Shown piece by piece: positions 36,004 through 44,980 of a stretch of 64,000 bases of DNA. The DNA comes from UBA6183 sp964603255 (GTDB taxonomy: Bacteria > Bacteroidota > Bacteroidia > UKL13-3), in assembly GCA_964603255.1 (NCBI GenBank), contig CAZRVA010000001.1, positions 1 to 64,000 on the forward strand, in the 5' to 3' direction. A model generated the notes under the pieces. It was given only the letters and a program-made list of their open reading frames with translations, was not told where the DNA came from and did no database searches. The position numbers were made by a program, and so were the translations under genes. The first letter of the stretch is position 1, and every line of letters begins with the position of its first letter.

Positions 36004-39000
36004 TTAACTGCAACCAGTTTGTGTACCGCAGTTCATGCATTTGTAACAAGCACCACTACGTATGGTTAAACTACCGCAGCTTGGGCAAGCAGGGCTATCG
36101 CCAAAGCTCTTTAAGTAAGCTTGTGTTTGATCTACCGTTGTTGCACTTGCTTCAGGAGCACTACTTGTTGGCTCTGCTACCGGAGTTGGTTTCATAAAAC
36201 CAATTGGTGCAGGAGTTGCAGCAGGAGCACTCACCGGATTAATTACTACATTTTGTATGGTAGCAGTTGGCAAATTATGTTTTTGGTTAACTGCTAAATG
36301 TGCGCGTTGCTCATCTGTTGCAGGTACCTGAATAAAATCTTCTCTACCCAAGTATTCAAATCCTAACATACGGAACATGTAATCGATAATTGAAGTAGCA
36401 TTTTTAATGTTACTATGACCGGTTACCATACCTGCAGGTTCAAAACGGGTAAAGGTAAATTTATCTACGTACTCTTCTAAAGGCACACCGTATTGTAAAC
36501 CTAATGATACTGCAATAGAGAAACAGTTCATTAACGAACGAAGTGTTGCACCTTCTTTGTGTAAGTCAACAAAAATTTCACCTAACGTTCCATCTTCGTA
36601 TTCACCTGTGCGCACAAATATGGTTTGTCCGCCAACACTTGCTTTTTGCGTAAAGCCTGTACGTTTACCAGGTAATTGCTTACGCTCCACAATACGTGCT
36701 AACTTACGTTTAAATTCCGTATCATGACTACGATTTAAGATTGCTGTAGCTGCATCTAAAACTTGCTCAGGAGTTAACTCACCAACCGGTTTGTTTGCAT
36801 CAGCACCTAAAACAGATTCAACTGCTTCTTGTACTTCTTCCTCATCCTTAACATCAGATTTGTTGCTAAGTGGTTGAGACAATTTGCAACCATCACGATA
36901 CAATGCATTTGCTTTTAAGCCCATGCTCCAACTTAAGTGGTAGCACTCTTTAATATCATCAACAGAGGCCTCATTTGGCAAGTTGATGGTTTTAGAAATA
37001 GCACCTGATAAGAAAGGTTGAGCAGCAGCCATCATACGGATATGACCTGTAGCAGCGATATAACGCTCTCCAATGTTTCCGCATTTATTTGCGCAATCAA
37101 ATACAGCTAAGTGTTCTTCTTTTAATGCAGGAGCACCTTCTACTGTCATTGTTCCACATACATAGTTGTTTGCTTCTTCAATTTCGGCACGTGTAAATCC
37201 TAATTTGCGTAATAAGTTAAATTTAGGATGATTGTATTCGTCAGCAGTAAAGCCTAAACGTTGCATGCACTCTTCACCTAAAGTCCAGTGGTTAAATGCG
37301 AAGCTAATTTCAAATGCACCCGAAGCTGCTTTATCTAACTTAGCAATTTCCTCTGCTGTAAATCCACGGAAAGCAAGGCTCTCTGGATTGATGTGAGGTG
37401 CACCGGTTAAGGTTGCATGACCAATTGCATATTTAATAATGGCATCACTTTCTTCTGTAGTGTAACCTAAATTCTTTAATGCAGCAGGAACTGATTGGTT
37501 GATGATTTTGAAATATCCACCACCTGATAATTTTTTAAATTTAACCAAAGCAAAGTCAGGTTCAATACCGGTAGTATCGCAATCCATTACTAAACCAATT
37601 GTTCCGGTTGGAGCAATTACAGTGGTTTGAGCGTTGCGGTAACCATGTTTTTCACCTAATTGTACTGCATTATCCCATGATGTGCAAGCAGCACTTAATA
37701 AGTAATCAGGGCAGTATTTAGGATCAATTCCAACAGGTTTAATTGTTAAACCTTCATAAGCATCAGTTGCGTTGTATGCAGCATAGCGGTGGTTACGCAT
37801 AACACGTAACATGTGATTTTTATTCTCTTCGTATTTAGGGAATGGACCTAAATGCGCAGCCATCTCGGCTGAAGTGCTGTATGCTGTACCGGTTAATATT
37901 GCAGTAATTGCACCACAAATAGCAAATGCTTTTGGTGAATCGTAAGGAATACCTGCAACCATTAAAGCAGAGCCTAAGTTAGCATAACCTAAACCTAAAG
38001 TGCGGTATTCGTAAGATAATTGTGCTACTTCTTGCGATGGGAACTGAGCCATCAGTACAGAAACTTCCAATACGATAGTCCAGATACGCGAAGCATGCTC
38101 AATACCTTTTACATCAAACTCGCAAGTTTCAGGGTTGAAGAAACGCATTAAGTTTAATGATGCTAAGTTACATGCAGTATTATCTAAGAACATGTACTCT
38201 GAGCAAGGATTTGACGCATTGATTCTTCCACCCTCAGGGCAGGTATGCCATTCGTTAATGGTTGAATCGTATTGTACACCTGGATCAGCACAAGCCCATG
38301 CAGCATCGCCAATCATATCCCATAATTCTTTTGCAGGGATTGATTTCATCACGTTGCCTTTAGCACGACCAATTAAATCCCAGTTTTTACCTTCTTCTAA
38401 TGCTTTAAAAAATGCATGAGGGATACGAACTGAGTTGTTTGAGTTTTGACCCGATACGGTTGCATAAGCTTCACCTTCGTAGTCGCTAGGATATCCTGCA
38501 GCAATTAAAGCTGCAACTTTTTTCTCTTCGTCTTTTTTCCAATTGAGGAATTCAACACTTGCCGGGTGATCCAAATCAAGGCACACCATCTTAGCAGCAC
38601 GGCTGGTTGTTCCTCCAGATTTAATTGCACCTGCAGCACGGTCACCGATTTTTAAGAAACTCATTAAACCAGATGAGGTTCCTCCACCAGATAGTTTTTC
38701 GCCTGCACCACGTACACGGCTAAAGTTTGTTCCTACACCCGAACCATACTTGAAAATACGTGCTTCACGTACCCAAAGATCCATGATACCACCTTCGTTT
38801 ACCAAATCATCATCAACAGACAATATGAAACATGCGTGGGGCTGTGGACGTTCATATGCCGAAGTTGATTTTTCTAATTTACCTGTTGTAGGATTTACGA
38901 AATAATGTCCTTGAGGTTTACCGGTAATACCGTATGAGCTGTGTAAGCCGGTGTTAAACCATTGTGGTGAGTTTGGTGCAGCATACTGACCAATAATCAT

Positions 39001-39381
39001 AAATACCAACTCATCATAAAACTTGTTTGCATCTTCTGCAGAAGCAAAGTAACCGTATTGCTCACCCCACGATTTCCAGCAATGTGCCATACGATGTGCA
39101 ACTTGCTTAATGGAGTTTTCGCTACCGGTTGTGCCATCAGGCATTGGAACACCCGCTTTGCGGAAATATTTTTGTGCTAATACATCCGTAGCAACTTGGC
39201 TCCAGAATTTCGGAACTTCAACGTTGTTTAACTCAAATACTTTTTCGCCATTTGGGTTTTTGATTACAGATGTACGTGTGTCGTATTCAAACAAGTCGAA
39301 TGCGCTTACACCATCCTTGGTAAAGAAGCGATCCACGCGAAGGCCTCTTTGCTCGGTTTTTTTTGATGATTTGGTGCTCAT
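36004..39381 (-). CDS. nrdJ: Vitamin B12-dependent (class II) ribonucleoside-diphosphate reductase
   Basis: 1125-aa adenosylcobalamin-dependent reductase making deoxyribonucleotides. Recognisable features are NSPQWFNTGL, the NPCSEYMFLDNTACNLASLNL active-site region, the phosphate-binding APTGTIG loop and a C-terminal zinc ribbon CPSCG...CYKCMNCG followed by GCS, which carries the redox cysteines. The length is normal for the Bacteroidota type, and no intein was seen. The start MSTKSSKKTEQRG is an ATG at 39381. A hairpin with a T-tract precedes the start (39416-39449). I found no cobalamin riboswitch in the upstream 440 bp. Confidence 0.95.
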   Translation of the reverse strand: MSTKSSKKTEQRGLRVDRFFTKDGVSAFDLFEYDTRTSVIKNPNGEKVFELNNVEVPKFWSQVATDVLAQKYFRKAGVPMPDGTTGSENSIKQVAHRMAHCWKSWGEQYGYFASAEDANKFYDELVFMIIGQYAAPNSPQWFNTGLHSSYGITGKPQGHYFVNPTTGKLEKSTSAYERPQPHACFILSVDDDLVNEGGIMDLWVREARIFKYGSGVGTNFSRVRGAGEKLSGGGTSSGLMSFLKIGDRAAGAIKSGGTTSRAAKMVCLDLDHPASVEFLNWKKDEEKKVAALIAAGYPSDYEGEAYATVSGQNSNNSVRIPHAFFKALEEGKNWDLIGRAKGNVMKSIPAKELWDMIGDAAWACADPGVQYDSTINEWHTCPEGGRINASNPCSEYMFLDNTACNLASLNLMRFFNPETCEFDVKGIEHASRIWTIVLEVSVLMAQFPSQEVAQLSYEYRTLGLGYANLGSALMVAGIPYDSPKAFAICGAITAILTGTAYSTSAEMAAHLGPFPKYEENKNHMLRVMRNHRYAAYNATDAYEGLTIKPVGIDPKYCPDYLLSAACTSWDNAVQLGEKHGYRNAQTTVIAPTGTIGLVMDCDTTGIEPDFALVKFKKLSGGGYFKIINQSVPAALKNLGYTTEESDAIIKYAIGHATLTGAPHINPESLAFRGFTAEEIAKLDKAASGAFEISFAFNHWTLGEECMQRLGFTADEYNHPKFNLLRKLGFTRAEIEEANNYVCGTMTVEGAPALKEEHLAVFDCANKCGNIGERYIAATGHIRMMAAAQPFLSGAISKTINLPNEASVDDIKECYHLSWSMGLKANALYRDGCKLSQPLSNKSDVKDEEEVQEAVESVLGADANKPVGELTPEQVLDAATAILNRSHDTEFKRKLARIVERKQLPGKRTGFTQKASVGGQTIFVRTGEYEDGTLGEIFVDLHKEGATLRSLMNCFSIAVSLGLQYGVPLEEYVDKFTFTRFEPAGMVTGHSNIKNATSIIDYMFRMLGFEYLGREDFIQVPATDEQRAHLAVNQKHNLPTATIQNVVINPVSAPAATPAPIGFMKPTPVAEPTSSAPEASATTVDQTQAYLKSFGDSPACPSCGSLTIRSGACYKCMNCGTQTGCS

Positions 39382-39415
39382 ATTATTGGAACAATTTTTT
39401 AGGTTTATAAGTCTT

Positions 39416-39449
39416 AAAAAAAGTAACTCCGTTTTTTTACGGGGTTTTT
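39416..39449 (-). promoter_or_regulatory. Terminator-like hairpin in the nrdJ leader (possible attenuator)
   Basis: AACTCCGT (39425-39432) pairs with ACGGGGTT (39439-39446), with one T-G pair and a T6 loop. On the minus strand it is followed by seven Ts, ending 35 bp before the nrdJ ATG. No gene lies upstream on this strand to need a terminator. Confidence 0.55.
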
Positions 39450-39528
39450 CATCAAAAATGGATTAGAATAAGTTTGGAATCAAACTGCATTTTCCACACG
39501 CAAAATTTTGCCAACATTCCACAGTCGC

Positions 39529-39696
39529 ATTGCATAAGGGTTAAGCTATGTGCATAACCAAATTATTAACACACAAAAGCCCGATTTTACTGATTTAGCT
39601 TGCGCTTTTAATTCACTCTAAATGAGGTATTTTGTTGTTTAAAATAGACAGTGAGGCACTTACAAAATTAACATAAACGTAATACCCTTATGCAAT
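39529..39696. repeat. 13-bp inverted repeat in the nrdJ-GGGPS intergenic region
   Basis: ATTGCATAAGGGT (39529-39541) recurs inverted as ACCCTTATGCAAT (39684-39696), with 142 bp between the arms. The surrounding 39382-39822 (441 bp) contains no credible ORF and is AT-rich. Besides this repeat and the nrdJ leader hairpin I see only a single DnaA-box-like TTTTCCACA (39490-39498). It may hold divergent promoters with shared operator sites. Confidence 0.6.
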
Positions 39697-39822
39697 AAGC
39701 CTTTGCAGTTATTTGAGGAAATTTATCACACTAAAATCAAGAATTAAACACCACATTTTGCCAAAAAGTGCTTTATTTGTAAGGATGAGCAAATACGATA
39801 AGCTGTTTGCCAATAACAAAGA

Positions 39823-40584
39823 TTGAAAAACCTAGTACTACATACACTTAAAAACAACATTGCCAGCAAGCAAAAACATTTGGCAGTATTAATTGATCCG
39901 GATAGCATCGAAAACGAATCGCAGTTGGTTGATATTTGCCAACGCAGCAACGATGCATCGGTTGATTTTATATTGGTTGGTGGAAGCCTTATTACCAATG
40001 GTTTTTTTGATAAGTGTATTCAAATTATAAAGCTGCACACCCAAATACCGGTTGTTTTATTTCCAGGTAATATTATGCAGGTTAGCAAAGATGCCGATGC
40101 CATTTTATTGTTATCATTAATTAGCGGACGTAATCCTGATTTGTTGATAGGTAAACACGTATTGGCTGCACCTATGCTTAAACAAAGCGGTTTAGAAATT
40201 ATTCCTACCGGGTACATGCTAATTGATGGTGGTAATATTACCTCTGTAAGTTACATGAGTAATACTACACCCATACCTGCAGAAAAACATAGTATTGCTG
40301 CGTGTACAGCCATGGCAGGAGAAATGCTGGGCTTACAAGTTACATACATGGATGCCGGTAGCGGTGCACAACATCCTATATCAACCAAAATAATTAGTGC
40401 TGTGCGCGAAAGTGTAAACGGACCAATATTTATTGGTGGTGGAATTAAAACTGCTGAAGGAGCTGTGGCTGCTTGCAATGCAGGAGCGGATGTGGTAGTG
40501 GTAGGGAATGCCTTCGAAAAAGAACCTGAACTGATTAACCAAATTGCAAAAGCGGTGCATGGGCTGAATAAGGTTCAGGCCTAA
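39823..40584 (+). CDS. Geranylgeranylglyceryl/heptaprenylglyceryl phosphate synthase
   Basis: 253-aa TIM-barrel prenyltransferase of the PcrB/GGGPS family. It joins a polyprenyl diphosphate to glycerol-1-phosphate, forming an ether lipid precursor. Motifs: HLAVLIDPD near residue 19, FILVGGSLIT, VVLFPGN, IPTGYMLIDGG, MDAGSGA, and the phosphate-binding IFIGGGIKTAEGA with VVVVGNAFE. The start is a TTG at 39823; no in-frame ATG is available upstream, and the next codons (KNLVLHTLKN) suit the family. Bacteroidota GGGPS homologues are known but their cellular product is not well defined. Confidence 0.92.
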   Translation: MKNLVLHTLKNNIASKQKHLAVLIDPDSIENESQLVDICQRSNDASVDFILVGGSLITNGFFDKCIQIIKLHTQIPVVLFPGNIMQVSKDADAILLLSLISGRNPDLLIGKHVLAAPMLKQSGLEIIPTGYMLIDGGNITSVSYMSNTTPIPAEKHSIAACTAMAGEMLGLQVTYMDAGSGAQHPISTKIISAVRESVNGPIFIGGGIKTAEGAVAACNAGADVVVVGNAFEKEPELINQIAKAVHGLNKVQA

Positions 40585-40647
40585 AACTCTTGATACATAT
40601 TTCACAATTTAAATCAATGCATCAAGTAATTGATGTAGAATACACTC

Positions 40648-40711
40648 TTATCCTAATTAATTTAAATCATCAAACCACAATGGTGTATTGTGATTTAACC
40701 GATAAGGATAA
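40648..40711 (+). other. Long imperfect hairpin upstream of the SET-domain gene
   Basis: Three nested inverted segments lie between 40648 and 40711: TTATCCT/AGGATAA (outer, 7 bp), TTAAAT/ATTTAA (6 bp) and CACAAT-ggtgt-ATTGTG (6 bp). No T-tract follows, so it is not an ordinary terminator. It begins 108 bp ahead of the ATG and could be an operator cluster or a 5'-UTR structure. Confidence 0.45.
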
Positions 40712-40755
40712 TTCTATTTGATAAACATTAAGTTTAGTTGTGTAATTTAAATACC

Positions 40756-41211
40756 ATGAAACACAACATAAAAAAAACTACAGACACCAACTTTATACAG
40801 GCACCTGAAAATGATTATTTATACAAGGCAGCCTCGCAAATTAAAAATGCAGGCGATGGATTGTATACTGCTATTAAGATTTATAAGGATGAAGTTATTG
40901 CCATCTTTGCAGGCGAACGACTTAGTGATGCTGTAGCTCTTAAACGCGCTGAGCAAGGAAAAGATCAATATTTTATTGCCATGCTTGACGGCAGTATAAT
41001 GGACTCCATACATAGTAACTGCTTTGCTAAGTATGCAAACGATGCAATAGGATTGGGCGATTCTGGATTTAATAACAACAGTAGAATAGCATTAGATGAA
41101 AACGATAATGTTTGCATTATTGCCAATAAAACAATCAAAGTAAATGATGAAATTTTTTGTGCTTATGGAAAGCGGTATTGGAAAAAATATTTAACTACTC
41201 AGGAAGTTTAA
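40756..41211 (+). CDS. SET-domain protein (putative lysine methyltransferase)
   Basis: 151-aa protein with the SET fold pattern: AGDGLYTAIKIYKDEVIAIFAGE near the N-terminus, a central SIHSNCFAKYANDA in the place of the SAM-binding NHS motif, and a C-terminal VNDEIFCAYGKRYWKKY matching the GEELxxxYGxxYW end. The catalytic Tyr in AYGKRYW is present. The substrate is unknown; in bacteria stand-alone SET proteins are uncommon and often thought to be acquired. The start ATG 40756 (MKHNIKKTTD) is preferred to a TTG six codons earlier. No co-directional partner is close. Confidence 0.8.
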   Translation: MKHNIKKTTDTNFIQAPENDYLYKAASQIKNAGDGLYTAIKIYKDEVIAIFAGERLSDAVALKRAEQGKDQYFIAMLDGSIMDSIHSNCFAKYANDAIGLGDSGFNNNSRIALDENDNVCIIANKTIKVNDEIFCAYGKRYWKKYLTTQEV

Positions 41212-41319
41212 TCGCAGGTCATCATAAATTTAACAAACAAGAAAGTAAAACATCACATTGAGTAATTATTGAATGAAACAAATGGAACTAACTTTTTGGT
41301 AGTCCCATTTGTTACGCTT

Positions 41320-42261
41320 TTATTTTAGACTTGCTGTTTTTAATTTAGGTATGGTTTTTAAATATGCATAAATTCCTTTCACCTCGGTATCGGTAAGTTG
41401 TGTATGAGGTACCATTGGGTAGCGCAACATTTCACCATTTTTCTTTTTACCATACTTAACGGCTTGTAAAAATTCATCTTCAGTATAGTTTGCAATACCA
41501 GTTTCATCAAAAGTAATGTTGGTTGAATATACAACCTCACCTTTCATATTTAACATGGGATTTCCACCACCACAATACCCCTCAGATTTGGTTGGTTCTA
41601 ACTCATTCATGGTTTTAAAATCTTTGCTGTGGCAGGCAAAACAAGCAATTTGTTTATTCACTACGTACTCACCTAAGGCAACCAAATTATTGGTATCAGG
41701 TCGATAAATTGGTGCGCTTGGCATTGGCGTAGGTTTAAACACAAAGTCGCGCAAAAACTTTCCTAATAATGACGCTTGTGTGGCAGGAGCTTCATCTGCA
41801 ACCGGTGCTAATGAAGAATCCTCTGAGCGTAACCAAGCAATAATATCTTTTACGTCTTCATCAGCCATTAAAGGAAACTTAGGCATAAACAAACCTGTGG
41901 TTCCATCAGGTTTAATACCTGTACGTAACATTACATAAATTTCTCCATCGGTCCATTTTCCAATACCCAAATCAGGATGTGTTGTAATGTTCTTTGAGTA
42001 GACCTGTCCAAACTCTGCAGGTACATCTTTCATTAATTTACCGGTAAGCTGGTTTTGATCGTTGGCATGACATTGAATACACAACATTGATGCCATACGC
42101 TGACCATTAGCCACACGCTCAGGTGTAATTTCTACCGTTAAATCTGAAATAGGAACGGTATAACTTTTAGGTGATTTGAAATTGACATAGGTTAAAAAAC
42201 CTACTACAAATAGAATAACCAGGGCCAATAACGCCCCGAATACTTTGAGTGCTGTTTTCAT
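41320..42261 (-). CDS. Membrane-anchored diheme cytochrome c
   Basis: 313-aa exported electron carrier. One N-terminal hydrophobic helix (about 6-26) anchors it. Two class I cytochrome c domains follow, with haem sites CIQCH (61-65) and CFACH (207-211). Methionines in GLFMPKFPLM and RYPMVPH are plausible axial ligands. Each domain ends with the VKDIIAWLR or VKGIYAYLK helix typical of cytochrome c. The partner oxidase or dehydrogenase is not nearby. It appears monocistronic. Confidence 0.9.
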   Translation of the reverse strand: MKTALKVFGALLALVILFVVGFLTYVNFKSPKSYTVPISDLTVEITPERVANGQRMASMLCIQCHANDQNQLTGKLMKDVPAEFGQVYSKNITTHPDLGIGKWTDGEIYVMLRTGIKPDGTTGLFMPKFPLMADEDVKDIIAWLRSEDSSLAPVADEAPATQASLLGKFLRDFVFKPTPMPSAPIYRPDTNNLVALGEYVVNKQIACFACHSKDFKTMNELEPTKSEGYCGGGNPMLNMKGEVVYSTNITFDETGIANYTEDEFLQAVKYGKKKNGEMLRYPMVPHTQLTDTEVKGIYAYLKTIPKLKTASLK

Positions 42262-42385
42262 AAATTAGGTTTATACTTAAAAATTGGGCGTACGATAATA
42301 ATGCTAAAACACTAATAATCAATGTAAATAACATACATATAAATGTACTCCAAAAAAATCAAGACACCCTAAAATAAAACAACCC

Positions 42386-43381
42386 CTATTTGGTGGTGTA
42401 TATAACTTCTAATAAAGTTTGTCCTACTGCTTTTAATGTATTTCTGTCGATAGCACTCATGTTATCATTATGTGTATGCCAGTGGCCAGGGAAACCAGTT
42501 CGAGAGGCTGCATCGTAATGAATAATATCTATGGTAGGGATTTTAGCAATTTTATTTACATAGTAATGATCATCAATTATACCAGACTTTTGATAGTACA
42601 TAAAGTAATTGGCAAAACCTAAGTTATGACCCGTTTGCCACACACTTTGTAACACAGGCTGAGCGGCCTCTATAGAAACTTGTTCCCATGCAAATTTTGC
42701 ATCAGGTGCGCCAACCATATCTAACAATATTCCAAAATTTGCTTTGTAACCCGGCTTGTGCAAGTTTGCGCTCCAATACTGAGAGCCTAAACAATAGCTG
42801 TTATCATACTCGGGTTTACCTAAATCTTCGGCATCAAACAAAACAATATCAACCCCAACAGATGGCGGAATTTGTTTTAACGTTTTGGCAATTTGCATCA
42901 ACACCCCTACTCCACTTGCACCATCGTTTGCACCTAAAATTGGCTTGTCGGTATCTTTGGTATCTTGGTCTGCGTAAGGGCGGCTATCCCAATGTGCGCA
43001 TAATAAAATTCTTGTTTGTGCTTGCGGGTTGATTTCGGCAATAATATTTCTAACATTTAATTTCTTGTTATCAAAATTGGTAATTGAAGCCTTCTGTTCA
43101 ATTACATTATCTGCATATTTTTTCAACTCATTTACCATCCAATCGCCACACTTTTTATGCGGCTCACTATTGGTTACTCGTGGCCCAAATGAAACTTGTT
43201 TCTCAACAAAATAATAAGCACTATCTGCATTAAATACAGGCGATACTTGTTGGTATGGTGCAACTGTTTCAGTGTTAGTAGTTTCCTGTTTGGATTGAGT
43301 TTTAGGCTCGTTAGTACAAGCCACAAAACCGATTAACAACAGAGCAGCAGCACTTATTTTTAATTGAATATTTTTTTTCAT
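42386..43381 (-). CDS. M28-family zinc peptidase / glutaminyl cyclase-like lipoprotein
   Basis: 331-aa exported protein. The N-terminus MKKNIQLKISAAALLLIGFVAC ends in a lipobox, so it is likely an outer- or inner-membrane lipoprotein; this fixes the start at ATG 43381. Zinc ligands can be read as His in LLCAHWDSRP, Asp in GANDGASG, Glu in LFDAEDLG, Asp in GIIDDHYY and His in GHWHTHND. The HWDSRPYAD and WHT...DN features resemble glutaminyl-peptide cyclotransferases as much as M28 aminopeptidases, so the exact reaction is open. It follows cysS by 39 bp on the same strand. Confidence 0.85.
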   Translation of the reverse strand: MKKNIQLKISAAALLLIGFVACTNEPKTQSKQETTNTETVAPYQQVSPVFNADSAYYFVEKQVSFGPRVTNSEPHKKCGDWMVNELKKYADNVIEQKASITNFDNKKLNVRNIIAEINPQAQTRILLCAHWDSRPYADQDTKDTDKPILGANDGASGVGVLMQIAKTLKQIPPSVGVDIVLFDAEDLGKPEYDNSYCLGSQYWSANLHKPGYKANFGILLDMVGAPDAKFAWEQVSIEAAQPVLQSVWQTGHNLGFANYFMYYQKSGIIDDHYYVNKIAKIPTIDIIHYDAASRTGFPGHWHTHNDNMSAIDRNTLKAVGQTLLEVIYTTK

Positions 43382-43420
43382 TTTGTTATCTGTGTAACGC
43401 AAGTTAATAAACGACAAGCA

Positions 43421-44890
43421 TTAAAGAATGGTATAACTGGTTCCTTCTTTACCATCCTTAATTTCGAAACCAATTTCTTTCAATTTGTCTCTAATCAAAT
43501 CTGAAGTTGAAAAATCTTTACGCGATTTTGCATCAGAACGAACATCTAAAATCATGTTCATCAACCCATCTATTTTATCGGTATTAACAACGTTTTCTTC
43601 TTTTAATCCTAACACATCAAACACCATGATTTTCATTAACTGCACCAATGTATTTTTATCGCTTTCGGTAATGGTTTCTTTACCATCGTTTACGCTGTTA
43701 ATTATTCTTACGCCATCAAACAAATGCGCCAACGCAATAGGTGTGTTAAAATCATCATCCATTGCAGCGTAAATATTTGTTTTTAAATCGTTGATGTTTG
43801 ATGTAGATGTTACTCCGGTTTTTAAACCATCCAACAACTTCATGGCATTCATCAATCGTGCAAAACCTTTTTCGGCAGCTTGTAAAGCCTCGTTACTAAA
43901 ATCAAGTGTACTGCGGTAATGTGCTTGTAACATAAAAAAGCGCACTGTCATTGGGCTGTAGCCTTTGTCTAACAATTTATGTGTGCCTGCAAACAACTCA
44001 AACGGCAAGAAAGAATTACCTAAACTCTTACTCATTTTTTGTCCGTTTACGGTTAGCATATTGGTATGCATCCAATAATTAACAGGAGTTTTATGGTGAT
44101 TACAAGCTACGTTTTGCGCAATTTCATTGGTGTGATGTGTAGGAGCTAAATCCATACCGCCACCATGAATATCAAACCTATCGCCTAAATATTTTTTACT
44201 CATGGCTGAGCACTCTAGGTGCCAACCCGGAAAACCCTCGCCCCACGGACTGGGCCAACGCATAATATGTTCGGGTTTCGCTTTAATCCAAAGTGCAAAA
44301 TCAAGTCTACCACGTTTATCGTCTTGTCCACCAAGTTCGCGTGTACCATTCAACAAGTCATCTAAATTACGCCCTGTTAATGCAGTATAGTTATTGTCTT
44401 TAGCAAACTTCTCTACATCAAAATAAATGGTGCCGTTACTCTCGTAAGCAAAACCATTGGCCATAATTTGTTTGGTCATTTCTATTTGCTCTATGATATG
44501 ACCTGTTGCAGTTGGTTCTATACTTGGAGGTAAAGCATTAAAAGCAGCCATTACATTATGAAAATCTATCGTGTAACGTTGCACAATTTCCATGGGCTCT
44601 AATTGCTCCAACTTAGCTTTTTTGCTAATTTTATCTTCACCTTCATCGGCATCACTCTCTAAGTGGCCGGCATCAGTAATATTACGCACATAACGCACTT
44701 TATAACCCAAATGCTGCAGGTATCTAAACACTACATCAAAGGATATAAAAGTACGCGCATTACCTAAATGGGCATTGTTATATACAGTTGGTCCGCACAC
44801 ATACATACCAACGTGTCCGGCATGAATAGGTTCAAACTTTTCTGTGTTACGCGTAAGCGTGTTATATATTTTAAGGTTGTGGTCAATCAT
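43421..44890 (-). CDS. cysS: Cysteine--tRNA ligase
   Basis: 489-aa class I aminoacyl-tRNA synthetase charging tRNA-Cys. The N-terminal MYVCGPTVYNNAHLGNARTF has the metal-ligand Cys and the HIGH-equivalent HLGN. GWHLECSAMS supplies another zinc ligand, and HGGGMDL and the KMSKSLGN loop are intact. The length and both termini are normal. It is followed by the M28 peptidase gene. Confidence 0.97.
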   Translation of the reverse strand: MIDHNLKIYNTLTRNTEKFEPIHAGHVGMYVCGPTVYNNAHLGNARTFISFDVVFRYLQHLGYKVRYVRNITDAGHLESDADEGEDKISKKAKLEQLEPMEIVQRYTIDFHNVMAAFNALPPSIEPTATGHIIEQIEMTKQIMANGFAYESNGTIYFDVEKFAKDNNYTALTGRNLDDLLNGTRELGGQDDKRGRLDFALWIKAKPEHIMRWPSPWGEGFPGWHLECSAMSKKYLGDRFDIHGGGMDLAPTHHTNEIAQNVACNHHKTPVNYWMHTNMLTVNGQKMSKSLGNSFLPFELFAGTHKLLDKGYSPMTVRFFMLQAHYRSTLDFSNEALQAAEKGFARLMNAMKLLDGLKTGVTSTSNINDLKTNIYAAMDDDFNTPIALAHLFDGVRIINSVNDGKETITESDKNTLVQLMKIMVFDVLGLKEENVVNTDKIDGLMNMILDVRSDAKSRKDFSTSDLIRDKLKEIGFEIKDGKEGTSYTIL

Positions 44891-44932
44891 AAACGCACAA
44901 ATCTATTAAAAAAGGACAATGGTATATAAATA

Positions 44933-44966
44933 AAAAGCGTCCCGATGTTACATTCGGGACGCTTTT
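44933..44966. terminator. Intrinsic terminator between DUF3127 gene and cysS
   Basis: Perfect 13-bp stem AAAAGCGTCCCGA/TCGGGACGCTTTT (44933-44945/44954-44966) with an 8-nt loop. It serves the minus-strand DUF3127 gene ending at 44981. Confidence 0.93.
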
Positions 44967-44980
44967 CTGAAATGTTTTAA

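Noticed and set aside
39490..39723. Possible replication origin with DnaA boxes
   Set aside because: Only one near-consensus box (TTTTCCACA) was found; the other candidates differ at three or more positions. No dnaA or dnaN is adjacent.
39382..39822. Cobalamin riboswitch upstream of nrdJ
   Set aside because: No B12-box-like sequence on the nrdJ strand and no matching multi-stem fold visible by eye.
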